Made by a program: the position numbers and the translations under genes. The notes beneath the pieces were generated by a model, which did no database searches, was not told the DNA's origin, and saw only the letters and a list, made by a program, of their open reading frames with translations. A stretch of DNA of 64,000 nucleotides from Vreelandella stevensii S18214 (lineage in GTDB: Bacteria; Pseudomonadota; Gammaproteobacteria; Pseudomonadales; Halomonadaceae): assembly GCF_000275725.1 (NCBI RefSeq), contig NZ_AJTS01000035.1, forward strand, positions 62,001 to 126,000, in the 5' to 3' direction. This document shows positions 53,167 to 63,947 of the stretch, one piece after another (within the stretch, counting starts at the first letter, position 1; each line of letters begins with the position of its first letter).

Positions 53167-55350
53167 ATGAACAGCTCTTCCGAGCAACCCCAAGCCATTC
53201 TGCTTGTCCCCACCAGCATGGGGGCAGGCTTGACCTCGGCCTGTCTGGGCCTGATTCAAGCGCTGGATACCATTGGCCTGAAAGCTGGCTTTCTGAAGCC
53301 GTTCATGCAGAACGAGCTGAACGGCCCGGGCCTTGACCGCTCGACGGCGCTGGTCTCGCGGACGCTGAACCAGCGCCCGCCCTCGCCTATTTCCCAGGCA
53401 CGCCTGGAGCGGCTGCTGCGCGACGACCAGACCGACGAGCTGATGGAAAACGTCGTCGAGCTTTACGAGCAGGTCACCCAGCAGGCGTACCGCGACGGCA
53501 GCGCTCTGGACCTGGTGGTGGTGGAAGGCGTCGTGCCGACCCAGCACACCACCTACGCGACCCAGACCAACGCGCAGTTGGCGCATGCCCTGAACGCCCG
53601 CATCATCCTGGTGGGCACCGGCGACTTGAACGAGCCCCAGCACCTGGCGGAAGAGCTGGACATGCACGCCCGCAGCTTTGGCGGCGTCAGCTCCAGCCGC
53701 ACCCTGGGCGGCATTCTGATGCGCATGAAGAACCTGCCCTATGGGCAGGAGGACGACCTTTCCGCCGCCCCCGGCACCATCAAGCCGCAGCTGGAAGAGC
53801 CGGTACTCAACGAGCTGCGCCGCTACTCCCCGGCGCTAGCCACCGACCGCTTCCACCTGATTGGTGTGGTGCCCTACAGCAAGACCCTGAGCGCCCCGCG
53901 CACGCTGGACGTCGCGCGGGCACTGAACGCCAAGGTGCTCAACGAAGGCGACGCCGCACAGCGCCGCGTGCTGTCGACCAGCCTGTGTGCCCGCCGCGCC
54001 GCCAACGCACTGCATATTTTCACGCCCGGCAGCCTGGTGGTGGCTTCCGGCGACCGTGACGACGTGGTGCTGGCCTCGGCGCTGGCCACCATGAACGGCA
54101 CCCAGCTGGCGGGCGTGCTGCTCACCAACGGGTTCCTTCCCAACGACGGCATGATCGAGATGTGTCGCCCGGCGCTGAAGACCGGCCTGCCGGTGCTGGC
54201 GGTGGAAACCGACAGCCTGACCACGGCCCAGAACCTCAGCCAGCTCAGCAGCGAAATTCCCATGGACGACTTCGAGCGCGCCGAGCAGGTGGCACGCTAC
54301 GTGGCGGCACACATGGACCTGGAGTGGCTGAAAGCCAAACTGAGCCGTGGCTACCCCCGCCGCCTGTCGCCGTCGGCGTTCCGCCATCAGTTGGTGAAGC
54401 TGGCCCAACAGGCCAAAAAGCGCATCGTGCTGCCGGAAGGCGACGAGCCGCGCACCATCGAAGCCGCCATCATCTGCCAGCGCCGTGGTATTGCCGACTG
54501 CGTTCTGCTGGGCAAGCGGGAGGACATCGAAAGCGTGGCCCACCACCGTGGCCTGACGCTGCCCGACACGCTGACCATCATCGACCCGGAAAGCACCCGC
54601 GCCAACTATATCGGCCCCATGGTCGAACGCCGCCGAGGCAAGCTCAACGAGCTGACCGCCGAAGCGCAACTTCAGGACAACGTGGTGCTGGGCACCATGA
54701 TGCTGCAGCTGGATGAGGTGGACGGCCTGGTGTCGGGCGCGGTACACACCACCGCCAACACGGTTCGCCCGGCGTTTCAGCTGATCAAGACGGCCCCGGA
54801 GTACAACCAGGTCTCGTCGATCTTCTTCATGCTGCTGCCCGAGCAAGTGGTGGTGTACGGCGACTGCGCGGTGAACCCGGACCCGGACGCCGAAACCCTG
54901 GCGGAAATCGCCCTGCAGAGCGCGCGCTCTGCCGAGGCCTTCGGTATCGAGCCCCGGGTGGCGATGATCAGCTACTCCACCGGCGACTCCGGCACCGGCG
55001 CCGACGTGGATAAAGTCCGCGAAGCGACCCGCATCGCCAAGGAGCGCGCGCCGCACCTGGCCATCGACGGCCCGCTGCAGTACGACGCCGCCGCCATCGA
55101 AAGCGTGGGCAAGCAGAAAGCTCCCGACTCCCCCGTGGCGGGCAAGGCCACCGTGTTCGTGTTCCCCGACCTCAATACCGGCAACACGACCTACAAGGCC
55201 GTTCAGCGTAGCGCCCGAGTGGTCAGCGTGGGCCCGATGCTGCAAGGTTTGAACAAGCCGGTGAACGACCTGTCCCGCGGGGCACTGGTGGATGACATCG
55301 TCTACACCATCGCCCTCACCGCAATCCAAGCCAGCCAGCGGCAAGGCTAG
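53167..55350 (+). CDS. pta: Phosphate acetyltransferase Pta, long form
   Basis: A 727-residue enzyme making acetyl phosphate from acetyl-CoA. Three parts can be followed: an N-terminal P-loop-like domain (ILLVPTSMGAGLTSACLGL), a DRTGG regulatory domain (~230-340) and the catalytic PTA_PTB domain (~400-720). The latter contains IVLPEGDEPRTIEAA, DGLVSGAVHTTANTVRPAFQ and VFVFPDLNTGNTTYKAVQR. The long form, as in E. coli, is allosterically controlled through the N-terminal part. It begins at the base after the ackA stop. Confidence 0.96.
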   Translation: MNSSSEQPQAILLVPTSMGAGLTSACLGLIQALDTIGLKAGFLKPFMQNELNGPGLDRSTALVSRTLNQRPPSPISQARLERLLRDDQTDELMENVVELYEQVTQQAYRDGSALDLVVVEGVVPTQHTTYATQTNAQLAHALNARIILVGTGDLNEPQHLAEELDMHARSFGGVSSSRTLGGILMRMKNLPYGQEDDLSAAPGTIKPQLEEPVLNELRRYSPALATDRFHLIGVVPYSKTLSAPRTLDVARALNAKVLNEGDAAQRRVLSTSLCARRAANALHIFTPGSLVVASGDRDDVVLASALATMNGTQLAGVLLTNGFLPNDGMIEMCRPALKTGLPVLAVETDSLTTAQNLSQLSSEIPMDDFERAEQVARYVAAHMDLEWLKAKLSRGYPRRLSPSAFRHQLVKLAQQAKKRIVLPEGDEPRTIEAAIICQRRGIADCVLLGKREDIESVAHHRGLTLPDTLTIIDPESTRANYIGPMVERRRGKLNELTAEAQLQDNVVLGTMMLQLDEVDGLVSGAVHTTANTVRPAFQLIKTAPEYNQVSSIFFMLLPEQVVVYGDCAVNPDPDAETLAEIALQSARSAEAFGIEPRVAMISYSTGDSGTGADVDKVREATRIAKERAPHLAIDGPLQYDAAAIESVGKQKAPDSPVAGKATVFVFPDLNTGNTTYKAVQRSARVVSVGPMLQGLNKPVNDLSRGALVDDIVYTIALTAIQASQRQG

Positions 55351-55400
55351 GCACTCGCCGAGCCCTGTATACGTATCCGCTGAAAGCCACGCTAAAAAGA

Positions 55401-55430
55401 ACGCCCCGAACAGTTCACTGTTCGGGGCGT
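55401..55430. terminator. Terminator between convergent pta and cyoE
   Basis: ACGCCCCGAACAG and CTGTTCGGGGCGT form a perfect 13-bp stem with a TTCA loop, followed by TTCAGGTTTT. A-rich sequence precedes it, so it can act in both directions. Confidence 0.88.
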
Positions 55431-55466
55431 TTCAGGTTTTGCGTCAGGTTCAATCGTTGTTAGGCA

Positions 55467-56390
55467 TTACACCCACATGGGCACCATGGCTTCCAGCACC
55501 ATCACCAAACTCATCGCGGTGATCGTCAGGATCGAGACGCCAAACACTTTCCTGGCCCAGCGAACATCGTCATCTAACCGATAGCCGCGTAGTGCCAGGT
55601 AGAGCCAGTAGCCGCCCATGACCAGCGCCACACACAGATACCCCATCCCCGCCTGACTGGCCAGGACCAGCGCCAGCGAGGCGGGAATAAACGCCACGAT
55701 ATAGCCCAGGATGTGATGCTTGGCCATTTTGATCCCGTGCACCACCGGCAGTACCGGGATTGATGCCCGCTGATAATCCGCATAGCGGAAAATCGCAATG
55801 GCATAGGAGTGCGGCATCTGCCACAGGCAGAAAATCACCAGTAGCATCAGCGCACCGCTATCGAACTGCCCCGTGACGGCACAGTAGCCCACCACCGGGG
55901 GCATGGCCCCGGAAAGGCTGCCCACCAGCGTACCGTACTCGGAGTGGCGCTTCATGTAGAGGCTGTAGACCCCGACATACACGCCCCAGCCAATCACCGC
56001 CAGCGCCACCGTCAAGCCATTGGTGCCCAACGCCAGGCACACGACCCCCGCCACGCCCAGCAGCGCCGAAATACCCAGTGCCTGGGTAATCGAGATACGC
56101 CCCTTGGCGAGCGGGCGATGGCGCGTACGCGCCATCAGTGCATCGATATCCCGGTCGATGACGTTGTTGCAGGCACAGCCCGAGGCAATCACCAGCGCAA
56201 TGCCCAGCATCACCGAGGCAAACGTGACGACATCGAAGGTGCCGTGGGCGGCTAGAAAATAGCCCCCCAGCGTGGCGATCAAGTTACCGCCAATGATGCC
56301 CGGCTTGGTGAGCGCCAGCAGGTCTCGCCAGCGGCTCGGTGCCACGTTCAGCCGATCATCATGTTGAGATGCAGATGCTGCATGATCCAT
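55467..56390 (-). CDS. cyoE: Protoheme IX farnesyltransferase (heme O synthase) CyoE
   Basis: A 307-residue UbiA-type prenyltransferase that adds a farnesyl group to heme B, giving the heme O used by CyoB. The first Asp-rich motif is NVIDRDIDALMARTRHRPL near residue 85; LWQMPHSYAIAIFRYADYQR is the second conserved region. About nine TM segments. Start at 56390 follows AGGGGGC and overlaps the cyoD end by 43 bp; the frame opens 63 nt further upstream. Last gene of the oxidase operon. Confidence 0.93.
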   Translation of the reverse strand: MDHAASASQHDDRLNVAPSRWRDLLALTKPGIIGGNLIATLGGYFLAAHGTFDVVTFASVMLGIALVIASGCACNNVIDRDIDALMARTRHRPLAKGRISITQALGISALLGVAGVVCLALGTNGLTVALAVIGWGVYVGVYSLYMKRHSEYGTLVGSLSGAMPPVVGYCAVTGQFDSGALMLLVIFCLWQMPHSYAIAIFRYADYQRASIPVLPVVHGIKMAKHHILGYIVAFIPASLALVLASQAGMGYLCVALVMGGYWLYLALRGYRLDDDVRWARKVFGVSILTITAMSLVMVLEAMVPMWV

Positions 56391-56689
56391 AAAGAGCCCC
56401 CTACCACCAGGACGAGTATCGTCAGTGTGAAAACGAAGGACATCAGATTCCACCCCTCGTCGGCTTTGGTATTCATATGCATGAACATGACCAGCTGGAC
56501 CAGAATCTGCAGCACGGCTGTTACAGCGATGACCACCACCGTCGCGGCGGTGCTTAGCGCACCGCTCATGACAACCGCAAACGGAATCACGGTTAGCACT
56601 AAAGATAGCAGAAGCCCGACAACATACGATTTAACGCTTCCATGGGAAGTCGTTGAATGCGCTGCTGAATGTGATGACGATTGGCTCAT
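56348..56689 (-). CDS. cyoD: Cytochrome bo3 quinol oxidase subunit IV CyoD
   Basis: A 113-residue, three-TM subunit: SYVVGLLLSLVLTVIPF, ILVQLVMFMHMNTKADEGWN and the final TM ending LHLNMMIG match CyoD. It stabilises the CyoA-B-C complex during assembly. It starts one base after the cyoC stop. Confidence 0.93.
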   Translation of the reverse strand: MSQSSSHSAAHSTTSHGSVKSYVVGLLLSLVLTVIPFAVVMSGALSTAATVVVIAVTAVLQILVQLVMFMHMNTKADEGWNLMSFVFTLTILVLVVGGSLWIMQHLHLNMMIG

Positions 56690-56690
56690 G

Positions 56691-57302
56691 TCAAAGCACC
56701 CCCATCAGGTAGACGAACGAGAACACACAGATCCACACGATATCCAGGAAGTGCCAGAACAGGCTGAGGCACAGGATACGCGGGCGCGTCATGGGCGTCA
56801 GGCCTTTGGTGGAAAGCTGCACCAGCATCACCAGAATCCATACCAGCCCCACCGTGACATGCAGGCCGTGGGTGCCCACCAGGGTAAAGAACGACGACAG
56901 AAACGCGCTCTGGTCTGGCCCATACCCTTGATGAATCAGGTGATGAAACTCATACACTTCCATGCCGACGAAGGCAGCCCCCAGGGCAAAGGTGACCGCC
57001 AGCCACGCCTTGACCTGACCCACCCGCTCGGCATTCATGGCCAAAACGCCCATGCCAAAAGTGAAACTGCTGAACAGCAGCAGAAAGGTTTCGACCAGCA
57101 CGAACGGCAGCTCGAAAATATCGGCAGCCGTAGGCCCCCCCGCCGTGCCCTTCATGAGCACGGCATAAGTGGCAAACAGTGACCCGAAGATCACCAGATC
57201 GCTCATCAGGTAGACCCAGAAGCCGAAGACCTTGGTGCCTGCGGCATCGTGATGTTCGTGGGGCTCTGCAGTGGCCCCGTGATGCAAGGTATCCGTGGCC
57301 AT
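56691..57302 (-). CDS. cyoC: Cytochrome bo3 quinol oxidase subunit III CyoC
   Basis: A 203-residue, five-TM heme-copper oxidase subunit [34 protein letters not shown] and [20 protein letters not shown] are conserved. The N-terminus is His-rich ([18 protein letters not shown]). The start overlaps the cyoB stop by one base. Confidence 0.94.
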   Translation of the reverse strand: MATDTLHHGATAEPHEHHDAAGTKVFGFWVYLMSDLVIFGSLFATYAVLMKGTAGGPTAADIFELPFVLVETFLLLFSSFTFGMGVLAMNAERVGQVKAWLAVTFALGAAFVGMEVYEFHHLIHQGYGPDQSAFLSSFFTLVGTHGLHVTVGLVWILVMLVQLSTKGLTPMTRPRILCLSLFWHFLDIVWICVFSFVYLMGVL

Positions 57303-59326
57303 TACGCTCGCGCCTCCACATAGTTGGTTTGTTCGCTATCGACAGCACTGCTGGGTGCCGAAGTTTTGCGGCGCTGATGTTCACGCTCGATACGCTCCAC
57401 TTCGGCAGCGGGCACGTAGTAGTCGATGTCATCGTTGAACACACGGGCGAGGAAACTCACCACCACGCCCAGCGCACCGACGCCCGCCAGCCACCAGATG
57501 TGCCACACCAGCGCAAAACCCAGCACCAGTGCGAACAGGCTGATCACCGGGCCGGCTACGGTATTACGGGGCATATGGATATCGGTGTAGGGCGCGTCTT
57601 CGAGCTGTTCGTTACTGCGCTGTTTTTGCGACCAGAAGCTGTCGATGTCGCCCACTTCCGGCAAACGGGCAAAGTTGTAGAACGGCGCGGGGGAAGACGT
57701 GGACCACTCCAGCGTACGGCCATCCCAGGGATCGCCAGTCAGGTCGGCATTGAGCTTGCGGTCGCGCACGCTGACCCAGAACTGAATCACGGTGCAGGCA
57801 ATGCCCATCATGATGATCACGGCACCCACCCAGGCCAGAATCATCCAGGGCTGCCATTCGGGGTTGGCGTAAGACTGCATGCGACGCACGGCACCGAAGA
57901 AGCTCAGCACGTAAAGCGGCATGAAGGCGACGTAGAAACCGATGAACCAGCACCAGAACGAACGCTTGCCCCACTTTTCGCTCAGCGTGAAGCCGAACGC
58001 TTTGGGGAACCAGTAGGTCAGGCCCGCCATCATGCCGAACACCACGCCGCCGATGATGACGTTGTGGAAGTGGGCAATCACGAACAGGCTGTTGTGCAGG
58101 ACGAAGTTGGCTGCTGGCAGCGCCAGCATCACGCCGGTCATGCCGCCCAGGGTAAAGGTGATGATGAACCCCAGGGTCCATAGCACCGGCGAGGTCAGCT
58201 CCAGGCTGCCACGGAAGATGGTGAACAGCCAGTTGAACACTTTCACCCCGGTGGGGATGGCAATGATCATGGTCATGATGCCGAAGAAGGCGTTGACGTT
58301 GGCCCCGGCGCCCATGGTGAAGAAGTGGTGCAACCAGACGATGAACGACAGCAGCGTGATGGCCACGGTGGCCCACACCATGGTCTTGTAACCGAACAGG
58401 CGCTTACGGGCGAAGGTCGCGATGACTTCCGAGAACACGCCAAAGGCGGGCAGGATCAGAATGTACACTTCCGGGTGGCCCCAGGCCCAGATGAGGTTGA
58501 CGTACATCATCATGTTGCCGCCAAAATCATTGGTGAAGAAGTGCATGCCGAAGTAGCGATCCAGCGTCAGCAGGGCAATGGTCGCGGTCAGAATGGGAAA
58601 CGAGGCAATGATCAGGATATTGGCGCACAGCGATGTCCAGGTGAAGATCGGCATGCGGAACAGCGTCATGCCTTTGGTGCGCATTTTCAGGATCGTGACG
58701 AAGAAGTTGATGCCGGTGAGCGTCGTGCCTATCCCGGATATCTGCAAGGCCCATATCCAGTAATCGACCCCCACCCCAGGGCTGAACTCTATCCCCGATA
58801 AAGGCGCATACGCGAGCCAGCCGGTCTTGGCGAACTCCCCCACCACCAGTGAAATGTTCACCAGCACCGCAGAGACCGCAAACAGCCAGAAGCTCAAATT
58901 GTTGAGAAACGGAAAAGCCACGTCGCGGGCGCCGATCTGGAGTGGCACCACCAGGTTCATCAGGCCGATGACCATGGGCATCGCAACGAAGAAGATCATG
59001 ATCACGCCGTGGGCGGTAAAGATCTGATCGTAATGTTCAGGAGGGAGATAACCTGCGGCACCCCCGGCCGCCATGGCCAGTTGGGTACGCATCATGATGG
59101 CATCGGCAAAGCCACGCAGCAGCATGACCAGGGCCACCACAAAATACATGATACCGAGCTTCTTGTGGTCGACGGAGGTAAACCACTCGTTCCACAGCCA
59201 GCCCCACTTGCGGTAATAGGTGAGCGCGCCAAGCAGCGCCGCACCGCCAATCGCCATGAACACCGCCACGACCATGATGATCGGTTCGTGATACGGAATG
59301 GCGTCGAGCGTCAATTTTCCAAACAT
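57302..59326 (-). CDS. cyoB: Cytochrome bo3 quinol oxidase subunit I CyoB
   Basis: The 674-residue catalytic subunit, with 15 predicted TM segments. The copper-B/active-site motif is [18 protein letters not shown] (His and cross-linked Tyr), followed by [14 protein letters not shown] (the His-His pair). Heme ligands lie in [37 protein letters not shown] near the N-terminus contains the quinol-oxidase Arg/Asp site. It reduces oxygen to water and pumps protons. It follows cyoA by 2 bp. Confidence 0.97.
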   Translation of the reverse strand: MFGKLTLDAIPYHEPIIMVVAVFMAIGGAALLGALTYYRKWGWLWNEWFTSVDHKKLGIMYFVVALVMLLRGFADAIMMRTQLAMAAGGAAGYLPPEHYDQIFTAHGVIMIFFVAMPMVIGLMNLVVPLQIGARDVAFPFLNNLSFWLFAVSAVLVNISLVVGEFAKTGWLAYAPLSGIEFSPGVGVDYWIWALQISGIGTTLTGINFFVTILKMRTKGMTLFRMPIFTWTSLCANILIIASFPILTATIALLTLDRYFGMHFFTNDFGGNMMMYVNLIWAWGHPEVYILILPAFGVFSEVIATFARKRLFGYKTMVWATVAITLLSFIVWLHHFFTMGAGANVNAFFGIMTMIIAIPTGVKVFNWLFTIFRGSLELTSPVLWTLGFIITFTLGGMTGVMLALPAANFVLHNSLFVIAHFHNVIIGGVVFGMMAGLTYWFPKAFGFTLSEKWGKRSFWCWFIGFYVAFMPLYVLSFFGAVRRMQSYANPEWQPWMILAWVGAVIIMMGIACTVIQFWVSVRDRKLNADLTGDPWDGRTLEWSTSSPAPFYNFARLPEVGDIDSFWSQKQRSNEQLEDAPYTDIHMPRNTVAGPVISLFALVLGFALVWHIWWLAGVGALGVVVSFLARVFNDDIDYYVPAAEVERIEREHQRRKTSAPSSAVDSEQTNYVEARA

Positions 59327-59328
59327 GT

Positions 59329-60390
59329 TTAACCCCCGGCTTCTACGCTGTCAGGATGGCCGCCCATGGCGTGCTCATCGCTAGCGTGCTGATTGGTAAC
59401 GTGGCCATAGGCAGCGTGATGGGAGGCCACCTGGGCACTCTCGAGCTCACCGCTTTCGCCATGGCTGTCGTGGGCTTCACCTACGGCGTCGCTATGTGCC
59501 GCATGGTCACTGTGGCCACCATGGCCGCCGTGGCCTTCACCACCCCCGTGGAAGCTGGTCAGAATCGTTTCGTACAGGGCGGGTGCCACTGACGAGTAGT
59601 GTTCGACCGGGTGGTATTCACTGGGGGTCGCCAGGGCGTTGTAGCCTTCGGGGTAGGTCAGGGTCTGGTCTGCTTCACGCACGTTGGCCACCCAGGCATC
59701 GAAGTCGGCGGGCGAGGTCACGTGGGCGTCGAAGGTCATGCCGGAGAAACCGGCTCCGCTGTAATTGGTGGAACGGCCTGGGTAGACGCCCACTTCATCG
59801 GCGATCAGGTGCACGTCGTTGTCCATGCCCGCCATGGCGTAGATCTGGCTGCCCAGGTGGGGAATGAAGAACGCATTCATCACCGAACCAGAGCTGACCC
59901 TGAAGCGCACCGGCGTATCCACCGGGAAGGCCACTTCATTGACACTGGCAATGCCCTGCTCGGGGTAGATGAACAGCCATTTCCAGTCCAGCGCCACCGC
60001 CTGTATTTCCATGGGCGCTACGCTGCTTTCGATGGGCTTGTGGGGGTCCAGGGAGTGCGAGGTTTGCCAGGTAAGAAAGGCGAGAACGGCGATGATCACG
60101 CAAGGCACGCTCCACACCGCTGCCTCGATGGCATTGGAGTGGGCCCAGTCAGGCAGGTACTTGGCAACGCTGTTGCTGCGCCGGTAACGCCAGCCAAACA
60201 GCAGCGTCATGACGATCACCGGGATCACCACAATCAGCATCAGCCCAAAGGAGGTCAGAATCAGCGAGCGCTGCTCGACGCCAATCTGCCCCTTTGGGTC
60301 CAGCAATGCAGAACTGCAGCCCGCCAACAGCAGGCACAGCACAACGAGCACAAGAATGCCTCGTCTGCGCCAAAGGGTAGGTAATTGCAT
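59329..60390 (-). CDS. cyoA: Cytochrome bo3 quinol oxidase subunit II CyoA with His-rich tail
   Basis: A 353-residue lipoprotein subunit. The lipobox is [12 protein letters not shown] near residue 25, followed by two TM helices and a cupredoxin-like periplasmic domain ([20 protein letters not shown], ending [18 protein letters not shown]). As in all quinol oxidases, the copper-A cysteines are absent. Beyond residue ~285 comes a ~70-residue tail with 14 histidines ([16 protein letters not shown] and similar) that E. coli CyoA, 315 residues long, lacks. First gene of the operon. Confidence 0.93.
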   Translation of the reverse strand: MQLPTLWRRRGILVLVVLCLLLAGCSSALLDPKGQIGVEQRSLILTSFGLMLIVVIPVIVMTLLFGWRYRRSNSVAKYLPDWAHSNAIEAAVWSVPCVIIAVLAFLTWQTSHSLDPHKPIESSVAPMEIQAVALDWKWLFIYPEQGIASVNEVAFPVDTPVRFRVSSGSVMNAFFIPHLGSQIYAMAGMDNDVHLIADEVGVYPGRSTNYSGAGFSGMTFDAHVTSPADFDAWVANVREADQTLTYPEGYNALATPSEYHPVEHYSSVAPALYETILTSFHGGGEGHGGHGGHSDHAAHSDAVGEAHDSHGESGELESAQVASHHAAYGHVTNQHASDEHAMGGHPDSVEAGG

Positions 60391-60433
60391 GGGTGTAGTC
60401 TCGTGAGAGAGTGGCTGATACAGCCTGCTGCTG

Positions 60434-60451
60434 GCTGGCTAACTAGCCAGC
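60434..60451 (-). promoter_or_regulatory. Palindrome upstream of cyoA
   Basis: GCTGGCTA and TAGCCAGC form a perfect inverted repeat with a 2-bp spacer, 44 bp before the cyoA start. Related CTAA-containing repeats follow. It is a candidate operator for the oxidase operon; the regulator cannot be named. The remaining gap to 60656 is AT-rich near 60570-60600 and holds no gene. Confidence 0.45.
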
Positions 60452-60656
60452 TAAGTAGCAAGCTAACTATTACCCCATACATTTCCCAAAACCGTCGAGG
60501 GTTGACGTGCTCCGGGAAAGGTATGCGCTACCGGGAGGGGTAGGTAGCGAGTCTTAACCACACGTTGCGTGTATAAATTAAGACTAAAGTATTTTCCATT
60601 GATCTCCGTCAATCAGAAAGAGGCGCTTTGCCGCACCCCAGGGGCGGCCAAATGTG

Positions 60657-61424
60657 TTAGGCAACGCTGATGCTGAGGGAGCTGGCGGGATGGTTTTCCA
60701 GCAGGCCAGGGGCGCGCTCGTCGTCGGTGATCACCACGTCGAAATCGGCCAGCGAGGCAAAATAGGCGGGCCGTACGACGCCGAACTTGCTGGCATCGAC
60801 CACCAGCAACCGCTGCATGGCGGTAGCAATCGCCGCTTGTTTGGGAGCCACTTCGTGGAAGTGAAAACAGCTCACTCCGCGCTCCCAGTCTACTCCTGCC
60901 GCTGAAATCAGCGCCTTGTTGATGCCCAGCCGTTCGATGGCACCCCGCATGCCATCGCTGCCGAAAGACTGCGACGAGGCGTGAAACAGCCCCCCCAGCA
61001 GCACCAGCCGCACGTTGGGCAGCGCGGCAACCGTGTTGGCCACGTTCAGCGCGTAGGTCACCACGGTCAGCTCGCGGAAGTGGCTCAGTTGGCCCAGCAA
61101 GGGAATCAGCGTAGAGCCACAGTCGATGAACAGCGTGTCGCCTTCATCGATGAAACTGGCGGCACGCTGGCACAGGCGATGTTTGACATGATAGTGGCTG
61201 GCCTGCTGCTCGGTAAGGTCGTAGACCGGCGTCACGCCGGGGTAGCTGGCCATCACCAGCCGCCCCCCCAGCAGGCTCAAGGGAGATGGCTGCGTGGCGA
61301 GGTCTCGGCGAATGGTCATTTCCGACACTCCGCACAGCTCGGCGGCATCGCGCAGGTGCAGGGTTCCCCCGCTTGCCAGGGCTTCTTGCAGCATAGCCAG
61401 GCGCTGGGCACTCCGGTCATTCAC
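60657..61424 (-). CDS. deoR: DeoR-family regulator of deoxynucleoside catabolism
   Basis: A 255-residue DeoR-type repressor. The N-terminal HTH is LHLRDAAELCGVSEMTIRRDL. The effector domain has TLFIDCGSTLIPLLGQL, FHASSQSFGSDGM and LLVVDASKFGVVRPAYFASL, closely following E. coli DeoR over its length. GTG at 61424 is preferred because AAGGAG lies 6 nt before it; ATG at 61445 opens the frame. It is divergent from tsx-nupC and probably represses them until deoxyribose phosphate appears. Confidence 0.87.
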   Translation of the reverse strand: MNDRSAQRLAMLQEALASGGTLHLRDAAELCGVSEMTIRRDLATQPSPLSLLGGRLVMASYPGVTPVYDLTEQQASHYHVKHRLCQRAASFIDEGDTLFIDCGSTLIPLLGQLSHFRELTVVTYALNVANTVAALPNVRLVLLGGLFHASSQSFGSDGMRGAIERLGINKALISAAGVDWERGVSCFHFHEVAPKQAAIATAMQRLLVVDASKFGVVRPAYFASLADFDVVITDDERAPGLLENHPASSLSISVA

Positions 61425-61608
61425 AGGCATCTCCTTGTGATTCATCTTGTTATCGGGTTTCAGCGCTCAGGTAACGCTTATGCTGAGCCAGCGCCCCGCG
61501 AATTTCCACTCCCCTACCACTCTGTTTGCCGCCATGAGGCGCATGAAACACCCTGGCAGCGTTGATGTGACAATACTTGCAAATCAACGTTAAAAAAATA
61601 ACACTCGA

Positions 61609-61624
61609 TGTTATAATTTTAACA
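61609..61624 (+). promoter_or_regulatory. DeoR operator
   Basis: TGTTATAATTTTAACA matches the E. coli DeoR operator TGTTAGAATTCTAACA at 14 of 16 positions. It lies in the divergent region ~80 bp before tsx and can overlap its promoter. Confidence 0.8.
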
Positions 61625-61701
61625 TCAACGCCAGCCTGCACGACCCACAACGTCGGTATGCCACCTCTCGTGGCACCGTAATAACCCTTGTTGAGGCTTT
61701 C

Positions 61702-62547
61702 ATGACTGCTTTATCCCCCTCTTACGTTTCTTCGCTCGTCACGCTTGGCGCTGGCGTTTTCATGGCTGGTGCGCTGGCCGCTGCTCCGGCCGTTGCCAAT
61801 GATGCAGCAAGTGGCCCAATGACCCCGCACTGGTCATTTGCCAATGTTTCCCTGAACTACCTGGACTGGTCCAACGGTACCGAAGCGCGCACGGCGAGCA
61901 ATGCCGCCAAGAGCGACTTCACGTTCGTTGAAATCGAAGGCGGCGTCGGCTTTAGCTGGGGCGAGTTCTACGGCTTCTTCGATTTCGAGAACCCGACCAA
62001 CGACCAGTTCGACGAAGCCAGTGGCGGTAAGGACAACTTCCGCACCGCAGGCAAAGTGACCTCGCACATTTACCTGGGCGACAGCCCGCTGTCGCTTTAC
62101 GCCCACGTTTATGACTTCCGCGACTACGGTTTCAATGCCCGCGAGCAGGATCAGATTCTCGGCCTGGGCTACCGCACGACGTTCGCCAACGGCCTATGGT
62201 TCAAGCCCTTCATCGGTGCTGCCAGGGTGCAAAGTGATGGTTACACGGGCATGAATGGCTACATGGCAGGCTGGGTCGCGGGCTACGACTTCACCGCGCT
62301 GGACCAGAATTTCAGCGTGACCAACTGGCACGAGCAGACCTTCGGTCGCGACAGCGACTACCTTTCCCAGAACTTCGTCAACGGTACCGCAGGGAGCGTG
62401 GGTACCAACGGTGCATTGAGCCTTTGGTGGCACCCGTCTGACTTGATCACCACCGGCGTGCAGTATCGCTACTCAGAGAACAAGCTGGGTACACCCGACG
62501 CCTATCAGAACGCGATGATTTACTCAGTCAAGCTAAACTTGCTGTAA
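61702..62547 (+). CDS. tsx: Nucleoside-specific outer-membrane channel Tsx
   Basis: A 281-residue outer-membrane protein with a signal peptide ending PAVAND. Tsx landmarks are [46 protein letters not shown] and [20 protein letters not shown]. Twelve amphipathic strands are predicted in the family. It lets nucleosides cross the outer membrane and feeds NupC, the next gene. Confidence 0.93.
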   Translation: MTALSPSYVSSLVTLGAGVFMAGALAAAPAVANDAASGPMTPHWSFANVSLNYLDWSNGTEARTASNAAKSDFTFVEIEGGVGFSWGEFYGFFDFENPTNDQFDEASGGKDNFRTAGKVTSHIYLGDSPLSLYAHVYDFRDYGFNAREQDQILGLGYRTTFANGLWFKPFIGAARVQSDGYTGMNGYMAGWVAGYDFTALDQNFSVTNWHEQTFGRDSDYLSQNFVNGTAGSVGTNGALSLWWHPSDLITTGVQYRYSENKLGTPDAYQNAMIYSVKLNLL

Positions 62548-62581
62548 TCGCTCCCACTTCTCACGCTCCGAAGGTACTCCC

Positions 62582-63865
62582 ATGACCCTCATCATGAGCC
62601 TGGTTGGCATGGTCACTCTGGTGGCCATTGCGCTTGTTTTCTCCTATGACCGCAAGGCGATTCGCCTGCGTACCGTGCTGGGTGCCTTCGCGATCCAGGC
62701 GGGTATCGGTGCGTTCGTGCTCTACGTACCGTTTGGCCAGGCCGTTCTGCAGGCCATTTCGGCAGGCGTCAGCCAGGTGCTGGTCTACGCCAACGACGGC
62801 ATCGGCTTTTTGTTTGGCGGGCTGGCTGACGTGGACAACGTCGGTTTCGTCTTCGCCATCAAAGTCCTGCCGGTCATCATCTTTTTCTCCTCGCTGATTG
62901 CCGTGCTCTATTATGTCGGCATCATGCAGTGGGTCATCCGGATTCTGGGTGGCGCGTTGCAGAAGGCACTGGGCACCTCGCGCACCGAGTCGCTTTCGGC
63001 CACGGCCAACATCTTCGTGGGCCAGACCGAGGCACCGCTGGTGGTGCGCCCGTTCATTGCCCGCATGACCCCTTCGCAGCTGTTTGCGGTGATGTGTGGT
63101 GGCCTGGCTTCCGTGGCGGGTTCGGTGCTGGCGGGCTATGCCGCGCTGGGCATTCCCATGGAGTATCTGGTGGCGGCCTCGTTCATGGCGGCACCTGGCG
63201 GCCTGCTGTTCGCCAAGCTGATCATGCCGGAAACCCAGAACGTGGAAGATAGCGACAGCGTTTCCAAGGTCGATGAAGAGCTGAAAGAGCAGGACGACAA
63301 GCCCGCCAACGTGCTGGATGCCGCCGCCGCCGGTGCTACGTCGGGCATGAAGCTGGCAGCCAACGTGGGTGCCATGCTGCTGGCCTTCATCGCCCTGATC
63401 GCGCTGGTCAACGGTATTCTGGGCGGCGTGGGCGGCTGGTTCGGTTTCGAGGCATTGAGCCTGGAGCTGATTCTGGGTTGGCTGTTTGCCCCGCTGGCCT
63501 TCCTGCTGGGCGTGCCCTGGGAAGAAGCCACCCTGGCGGGCTCGTTCATCGGCCAGAAACTGGTGGTCAACGAGTTCGTGGCCTTTATCAACCTGGCCCC
63601 CTACATTGAAGGGGAACAGGTGGTGGCTGCCACGGGTCAACTGATGACGCCCCACACCATGGCCATCCTGTCATTTGCCTTGTGTGGTTTTGCCAACCTG
63701 TCGTCGATTGCCGTTCTGCTCGGTGGCCTGGGCAGCATTGCCCCGACCCGCCGCAAGGAGATTGCTCGGTTTGGTGTGAAAGCCGTGCTGGCAGGCACGC
63801 TCTCCAACCTGATGTCTGCCTCGATTGCCGGTTTCTTCCTGGCGTTGAGCAGCCTCACCGCCTGA
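62582..63865 (+). CDS. nupC: Concentrative nucleoside transporter NupC
   Basis: A 427-residue CNT-family symporter of the inner membrane. Conserved regions are [40 protein letters not shown] (the GQTEAPL nucleoside site), [20 protein letters not shown] and [19 protein letters not shown]. It imports nucleosides with protons or sodium. It follows tsx by 34 bp and shares its DeoR-controlled promoter. Confidence 0.95.
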   Translation: MTLIMSLVGMVTLVAIALVFSYDRKAIRLRTVLGAFAIQAGIGAFVLYVPFGQAVLQAISAGVSQVLVYANDGIGFLFGGLADVDNVGFVFAIKVLPVIIFFSSLIAVLYYVGIMQWVIRILGGALQKALGTSRTESLSATANIFVGQTEAPLVVRPFIARMTPSQLFAVMCGGLASVAGSVLAGYAALGIPMEYLVAASFMAAPGGLLFAKLIMPETQNVEDSDSVSKVDEELKEQDDKPANVLDAAAAGATSGMKLAANVGAMLLAFIALIALVNGILGGVGGWFGFEALSLELILGWLFAPLAFLLGVPWEEATLAGSFIGQKLVVNEFVAFINLAPYIEGEQVVAATGQLMTPHTMAILSFALCGFANLSSIAVLLGGLGSIAPTRRKEIARFGVKAVLAGTLSNLMSASIAGFFLALSSLTA

Positions 63866-63888
63866 CGCAGCGAGTACGCGATAACGCA

Positions 63889-63925
63889 ACGGGCGCTGCT
63901 TTAGTACGCAGTGCCCGTTTTGTCT
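63889..63925 (+). terminator. Terminator or attenuator after nupC
   Basis: ACGGGC-G-CTGC and GCAG-T-GCCCGT form a stem followed by TTTTGTCTTTT. It lies between nupC and the next same-strand gene. Confidence 0.8.
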
Positions 63926-63947
63926 TTTACCGATTGATGAGAACTTC

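Noticed and set aside
53836-55344. 502-codon open frame on the minus strand
   Set aside because: Antisense shadow of pta in a GC-rich gene; Gly/His/Arg-rich composition and no domain.
57179-58183. 334-codon plus-strand frame in the cyo operon
   Set aside because: Antisense to cyoC/cyoB, His-rich by complement of conserved codons, no family match.
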